In this document: piece after piece, positions 7,005-10,651 of the stretch
Layout of the letters: every line of letters begins with the position of its first letter
How positions within the stretch are numbered: the first letter of the stretch is position 1
Assembly (NCBI GenBank): GCA_003024985.2
Contig: PXIH01S0011191.1
Source of the DNA: Euperipatoides rowelli
Taxonomy: Eukaryota; Onychophora; Udeonychophora; Euonychophora; Peripatopsidae
DNA length: 10,651 nt
Strand: one strand, 5' to 3'
The notes under the pieces: generated by a model
Databases searched by the model: none
The model's input: the letters and a program-made list of their open reading frames with translations, nothing else
Told to the model about the DNA's origin: nothing
Position numbers and translations under genes: made by a program

Positions 7005-7035
7005 GGTGGACATTTTGAAAATATCCGCCATTTTG
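7005..7035 (+). repeat. Inverted repeat with YY1-type motif
   Basis: GGTGGACATTTT (7005-7016) and GAAAATATCCGCC (7017-7029) form an imperfect palindrome without a spacer. The right arm continues into CCGCCATTTTG (7025-7035), which is the canonical YY1 core on the minus strand (CAAAATGGCGG). It marks the left edge of the motif-rich block. Confidence 0.5.
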
Positions 7036-7472
7036 AATAAATTAATGAGTTATACAATTTTCATGATGGGTAATGTGGCTGGGAAACTAAACAGGAAGTG
7101 GCTCATAAAAAGTGACCTACTGCGCATGACCGGAAGTGGCTGGGAACCTAAACTAGGAACCGGAAGTCGGCCATCTTGGATTTTATCACTTCCTGGTATA
7201 GAACCTAATATACCAAACCAGGAACCGGAAGTAGGAGGAGTCTAAACCGGAATTGCCGGTTAATAGAGAATGGCTGGGAACCTAAAACACTAAACCAGAA
7301 ACAGGAAGTTGGCCATCTTGGATTTTTTTATCGTCACTTCTGGTGGCCTGACCTAAATACAACACTTGATGGTGACTCAGAAGTCAAATCTCTAATTACC
7401 CCACTTCCGGTCTTAAAAACCCCTTAAACCTACTAAAAATAGGAACAGGAAGTCAGCCATCTTGGATTTTAC

Positions 7473-7518
7473 AATGCATTATGGGTGGACTTAAGTCCAA
7501 TATTACCCATAATACATT
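7473..7518 (+). repeat. 46-bp hairpin with perfect 12-bp palindrome
   Basis: AATGCATTATGGGT (7473-7486) is matched 13 of 14 by ACCCATAATACATT (7505-7518) in inverted orientation. Just right of the left arm lies the perfect palindrome GGACTTAAGTCC (7487-7498). It sits between the third and fourth core units of the motif block. Confidence 0.65.
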
Positions 7519-7603
7519 ATATTATGACATTTCCTATAAAAACCCCCTTAAACCTAGCCAAAACAGGAACAGGAAGCCAGCCAGCTTGGATTCAAACCGG
7601 AAG

Positions 7604-7616
7604 TGACCTTTGACCT
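7604..7616 (+). promoter_or_regulatory. DR1 nuclear-receptor element fused to an ETS site
   Basis: TGACCTTTGACCT is the exact complement of AGGTCAAAGGTCA, the consensus DR1 bound by RXR- and HNF4-type receptors. It shares its first T with CCGGAAGT at 7597-7604. Binding is not shown. Confidence 0.4.
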
Positions 7617-7663
7617 AGATAAAACTGGAACCGGAAGCCGGAAGTAACAAACTACTAATGAAT

Positions 7664-7676
7664 GACCTGGTAAGCG
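7664..7676 (+). other. Splice-donor-like site after the motif block
   Basis: ACCTG|GTAAGCG has the GT at 7670-7671 and fits the donor consensus at positions +1 to +5. It would end a short untranslated first exon beginning inside the motif block. A candidate acceptor is the one at 8590. The ATGs at 7658 and 7662 do not give an open frame across that junction, so the exon would be non-coding. Confidence 0.3.
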
Positions 7677-8590
7677 TGCCATCTGCATTTTATTTCAGTG
7701 ATTATGTGCACACTTGTTCATCATTTTACTGTAATTTGTTAAAGATGCTGAATATTTAGATTATTGTAAATTATCCTTGCCAATAATATCAGTTGCTGTT
7801 GCTTAACAATTTGCTTTTCATTAATATTTATCATTTGGATTTAACTAAATTGTGAATTCACTGCAAACAAAATTAGCCTTTTTAACAGTTGAACTTTTAC
7901 TGGTTGAATTTGTGAATTTTTTTAAGCAAAAGTTTAAAATATTAAAATAGTTTTCTATAAAAATGTAGTTTTTACTTGAATGTAAATCAATGATCTCTGA
8001 TTTGTAAGCATATCTGCAAAACTGAATCATCTCAAATACTTTTGACACCATACTATATTTTGTTACATCAATAATATGATGTAGATAATTGCTCCTCTAA
8101 TGGATGTTAATTATAAAAGATTTTCTAGATTCAAAGTTTATAAATAAAAGATGAATATGGTACCAATGATTAAAAAAAAAAGTGTTATCCTGATATTTTA
8201 TGAAAGTGAAACGATTTCTTAATTCATAATGTTTAGAAAGTTCTTTTTTTTTTTAATAAAATTTTCAGCATACCTTAAAAAACAAAAAATTCCCCCCCAT
8301 CCACTTCCCTTCCTTTCCTTTTTATATTAAGCTAAAATTTTAAATTATATTTCAGTTTTCAATTAGGAGAAAAAAAATTGTAAACAAAATGTAGGCTAGT
8401 CTAATTTTTTTTTTTAAATTATTGAATTTTCTAATAAAATTATTGAAATTAGTTTTTAATGCAAAATTAATAGATGGGCCTAAAAATTGTATTAGACTTT
8501 GTAGCCTAAATGTTTTTAAAATATTTAATTTGATTAAGTTCTATAATATTGTTTTAAAGGTTTATTTAATAATTTTTTATACTTATTTAG
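7677..8590. other. AT-rich stretch, no coding gene seen; possible intron
   Basis: It has no supported exon. A 34-bp pyrimidine-rich tract lies at 8290-8323 (C7 then CCTT-type repeats). The minus-strand frame 7845-8051 is low complexity and unsupported. If the donor at 7670 and acceptor at 8590 are used together this is a 921-bp intron. Confidence 0.4.
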
Positions 8591-8673
8591 ATTTCCATGG
8601 AAACATGAATCAACAGATGCAACATTCTCCACAGATTTTCTCAGGGATACACTCTGATGATTCAGGGAGGAAG
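8591..8673 (+). CDS. Candidate coding exon, unknown polar protein
   Basis: An 83-bp island of near-normal base composition in very AT-rich DNA is preceded by a T-rich tract and TTATTTAG and followed by the strong donor AAG|GTAAAG at 8674. Only one frame is open throughout, entering in phase 1 and leaving in phase 0. It reads FHGNMNQQMQHSPQIFSGIH and then SDDSGRK. The Met/Gln/Ser/Asp-rich composition suggests a disordered segment, as found in many nuclear regulators, but I do not recognise the protein. The ATG at 8605 (AACATGA, A at -3) could be a start, making this the first coding exon behind a promoter at 7080-7669. A three-codon upstream frame (ATG 8597) ends in a TGA overlapping that ATG. 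The longer open frame 8422-8745 includes intron-like AT-rich sequence and is not meaningful outside the exon. Confidence 0.5.
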
Positions 8674-9492
8674 GTAAAGAAAATATTTTTTCCCTCATTG
8701 ATATTTCTAAAAATACTGAACTTAATAAAATTTGGTTACCGTTGATAATAAGTTATCAAGTTTATGAGGTTTAATATACAGTAATTTATAGTTGGATTAC
8801 TTTAAGTAAATTAATTTTTAAAAAATGTTTTTTTTTCTTTTAAATATAGACCTATTTATAATTTTAGGCTATTTTTATTTCTCCTAATATTATTAGTGGG
8901 GCTATTGTAAACAATTGGTTAAGAATTTTTAACTACTGTATGTAATATTTTTCCACTGTATTTGAGAGATGTAATACATAACTGAAGGGATACAGCTAGG
9001 CAAAGTGTGTGCTTTTTATAATATTTATGTACAAATAGTGTAATATCACTCCTTTTATCTCAGAAATTTATTGTTATGGTATATGGGGTAAATGTAAACA
9101 AATATAAATTATTTTCACAAGGTTTTTACTACAAATTCAACAAAGAAAATAATTTTCACTTCACAAGTAAGCTGCAGATGTAGCCATTAAAACTGCACAA
9201 TGAAAGTATGATGTACACTTTTATCACAACAAAACAGCAAAAACAAAATTTAATGAAAATAAGCATTTATTAACTACCTATCGATGCTAATTAATACGTA
9301 ATATACAATGCATGTATTTTAAAATAAACAAAAAATATTCAAGGTATGCTGCTAAATATGAGCATTAACTAAAACAAATGCAAACATAAAGCTAATTAAA
9401 AAATAAATGGTGTTTTGTAACAACTTTGGCTGGTTGCACTAGTAATTTAGTCCTGTAGACCAAATTAACTAAAAGGATGCATTTTGTTCAAC
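8674..9492. other. AT-rich stretch, no gene seen
   Basis: There is no supported exon on either strand. GGGGTAAATGTAAAC at 9086-9100 resembles GGGGTAAAAACATAAC at 10568-10583, but both are in the same orientation, so they are not terminal inverted repeats of the transposase remnant between them. Confidence 0.45.
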
Positions 9493-10518
9493 TTAATCTT
9501 TTTCCCACACACTGACAAATTCTGGAAATTCATACATTAAAATTATTCCAACTGTTTAATGATCTGGTACTGGAAGCACTGCAGGAATCTGAGTGAAATC
9601 AATTTATGACGAAGTGTAAAACGATTTAATTTTTGTAGTATAAGCGAAAGCTTAAACGTTGATAAATAAATTAAATTAAATTAAATTCTCATTCTGAACA
9701 ATAAAAAGTGTGTGTTCATCATTTTGGCACCTCAATCCTTTTATCACAATTTCCCTATCAACAGTATCTATGACACATACTGTACATATTTTCCTCCTTT
9801 AAAATTAAATATAAATAATCCAGGGATGACATTAGATGCATTTGGTACTTCATAATTGGCTTCTGTGATGTCATCTGTAATTTCAATTGAAATTGAATCA
9901 CAAATTTGGCCTTCGCTAATGTCATCACGAGCTTGATTCTGGAGTTGCTAGATCCTTTTTTCGTGGTGTCCTTGATTTTTTTTAACATTCCTTGCAGTTG
10001 ACTGACTTGCTTTATGCTTATTTGGCTTGTTTTCAGTCTCTTTAGCATGCGAGAACTTCATCCAATGTATGTTGTTTCAATCGTTTTTTTTTTTTCGTCT
10101 ATAAGTTGAATTGCGATTATTTGTCCCTGGATACTCATCATAATGTGTAGTTCCTGTTAATTCACTGGGTTTTGCTGTTTAATAGTACTTCACATAGAAC
10201 AAAAATTTCTAGATTAGTAGTGAAGCAACTTGGAATAACCTTGGAGTCATCCAAATGAACAAAATCTTCATAATTTGCAATTTCATTGAAAGTTTGGAAC
10301 TAGCGTTGAGCCTTGTACTTGGCTAACTGTGACTGGGAAAACTAATTTCTGTGAAATTTATTGGAGTCTACTGTGAACAATTAGTTGAATTAAATTCAGA
10401 GATGATGTTGCTGGTTGACAATGATTACCATAGATTTCCAAGCAGCAAAGAAAATTCATTTTTTATTAAGTGGAGATGCACTTTGCCCATGTTTTGTTTA
10501 TCATGCTGAACTAAGATA
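9493..10518 (-). pseudogene. Decayed pogo/Tigger-like (DDE_1) transposase, C-terminal part
   Basis: Reading down from 10518, just after an acceptor-like TTTTTTTACAG, the minus strand encodes HLHLIKNEFSLLLGNLW, stop TAA (10427-10425), then STSNIISEF, and after a frameshift FTVDSNKF. This matches the LPKxxFPxLLxxLW and TNIIxGFRxTGIFPxDxxKF layout of pogo/jerky-type transposase C-termini. After another shift it reads SQSQLAKYKAQR, FQTFNEIANYEDFVHLDD (to about 10162), a further shift, and then a lysine-rich region (KPNKHKASQ, ARNVKKNQGHHEK). Next come VIPGLFIFNFKGGKYVQYVS, DREIVIKGLRCQNDEHTLF and IPAVLPVPD before the end. The last parts resemble the small C-terminal beta-rich module seen in many invertebrate pogo-like proteins. 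At least five frameshifts and several stops disable it. The DDE core and DNA-binding part would lie right of the window or are missing. Confidence 0.52.
9669..9687 (+). repeat. Short TTAAA pentamer microsatellite
   Basis: ATTAAATTAAATTAAATT contains more than three copies of a 5-bp unit. It interrupts the transposase remnant, where the reading frame is lost. Confidence 0.6.
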
Positions 10519-10651
10519 CTGTAAAAAAATTTAAAATGTTAAATAATGATCAGCTAATTATTACTTTGGGGTAAAAACATAACTGGATAAATTTTAAAAT
10601 CTTTTTATATTAGCCTAATTAATAAATAAAAATGTAACTTGTTTCAATTTA
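10519..10651. other. AT-rich right edge, no coding sequence seen
   Basis: On the minus strand the part next to 10518 is a T-rich tract ending in ACAG, so it may be an intron of the transposase gene or unrelated inserted DNA. Nothing else is recognisable. Confidence 0.35.

Larger units (their letters stand above)
7080..7669 (+). repeat. Diverged tandem block rich in ETS, YY1, NRF1 and DR1 motifs
   Basis: A core of the form ACMGGAAGTnnGCCATCTTGGATT occurs four times, starting near 7159, 7301, 7445 and 7569 (spacings about 142, 144 and 124). Extra CCGGAAGT copies lie at 7130, 7225, 7597 and 7638, and its complement ACTTCCGG at 7403. TGCGCATG (NRF1 half-site) is at 7121-7128. The perfect direct repeat TGACCTTTGACCT (DR1) is at 7604-7616. 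AACCGG-AATTG-CCGGTT is at 7245-7261. G+C content is well above the flanks. The frame open at 6991-7245 simply runs through the repeats and is not a gene. It may be a satellite or degenerate transposon, a promoter, or both; which one cannot be told from sequence. Confidence 0.7.

Noticed and set aside
6991-7245. Plus-strand open frame through the GC-richer block
   Set aside because: The peptide only reflects repeated CCGGAAGT/GCCATCTTG DNA motifs and has no exon boundaries.
7670-7697. Mini-intron from GTAAGC (7670) to TTTATTTCAG (7697)
   Set aside because: About 28 bp is too short for a spliceosomal intron in animals; the donor is more plausible with a distant acceptor.
7845-8051. Minus-strand open frame of 68 codons
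   Set aside because: No splice sites, family signature or composition change; expected by chance in this AT-rich DNA.
9758-10048. Minus-strand 96-codon open frame
   Set aside because: It is out of frame with the coherent coding signal on the same strand (KPNKHKASQ, GLFIFNFKGGKYV), so it is a shadow of the transposase remnant.
9086-10583. GGGGTAAA-type sequences as terminal inverted repeats of the pogo-like element
   Set aside because: The two copies are in the same orientation and only about a dozen bases match.
1-10651. CRISPR arrays, tRNA, rRNA, bacterial operons
   Set aside because: No regularly spaced identical repeats, cloverleaf candidates or Shine-Dalgarno-led gene strings were seen on either strand.

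Overview
This is AT-rich eukaryotic nuclear DNA, most likely from an invertebrate animal. The evidence is a decayed APE-type LINE (non-LTR retrotransposon), candidate short exons with GT-AG splice sites, long A/T homopolymers, clustered metazoan promoter-type motifs, and a decayed pogo-like DNA transposase. Isolated N bases at 554, 1082 and 5301 point to a draft assembly. The species cannot be fixed from the sequence. I see no intact complete gene, bacterial or viral gene, tRNA, rRNA or CRISPR array.

Left part (1-448). A few short coding-like stretches occur here, the best being an open exon-like segment at 138-247 with acceptor and donor sites. They are followed by a short AT-rich repeat (391-448) whose last 13 bases form the left copy of a probable target-site duplication.

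Middle (449-6191). An almost complete but dead LINE lies on the + strand between two perfect copies of TATATAGTGTAAC (436-448 and 6192-6204). In order it shows: a long and odd 5' region; an ORF1-like protein with a 2A-like motif (TVEMNPGP) near its N-terminus, a coiled coil and an RRM-type core; an APE endonuclease; a reverse transcriptase with KAPG, RPISLL, DLSKAFD, QGDSLSP and FADD motifs; a C-terminal C-x2-C-x9-H-x4-C knuckle; and a 3' UTR with a 20-bp GC-rich stem, AATAAA and a short TTGAA-type tail. About ten frameshifts and a dozen stops break the coding region. The 5' region carries an 83-bp unit twice (450-532 and 937-1018). The first copy continues into a reading frame, an AATAAA and an A14 tract, as expected of a spliced, polyadenylated retrocopy. 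The second runs into a consensus splice donor.

Right part (6205-10651). After AT-rich DNA comes a block (about 7005-7669) of diverged repeats packed with CCGGAAGT (ETS-type), GCCATCTTG/CCGCCATTTTG (YY1-type), TGCGCATG (NRF1-type half) and a perfect DR1 nuclear-receptor site. It ends at a splice-donor-like CTG|GTAAGC. About 0.9 kb downstream is a good candidate exon (8591-8673), so the block may act as, or have become, a promoter. On the minus strand, 10518 down to 9493 holds the broken C-terminal part of a pogo/Tigger-like (DDE_1) transposase whose upstream part would lie beyond the window.
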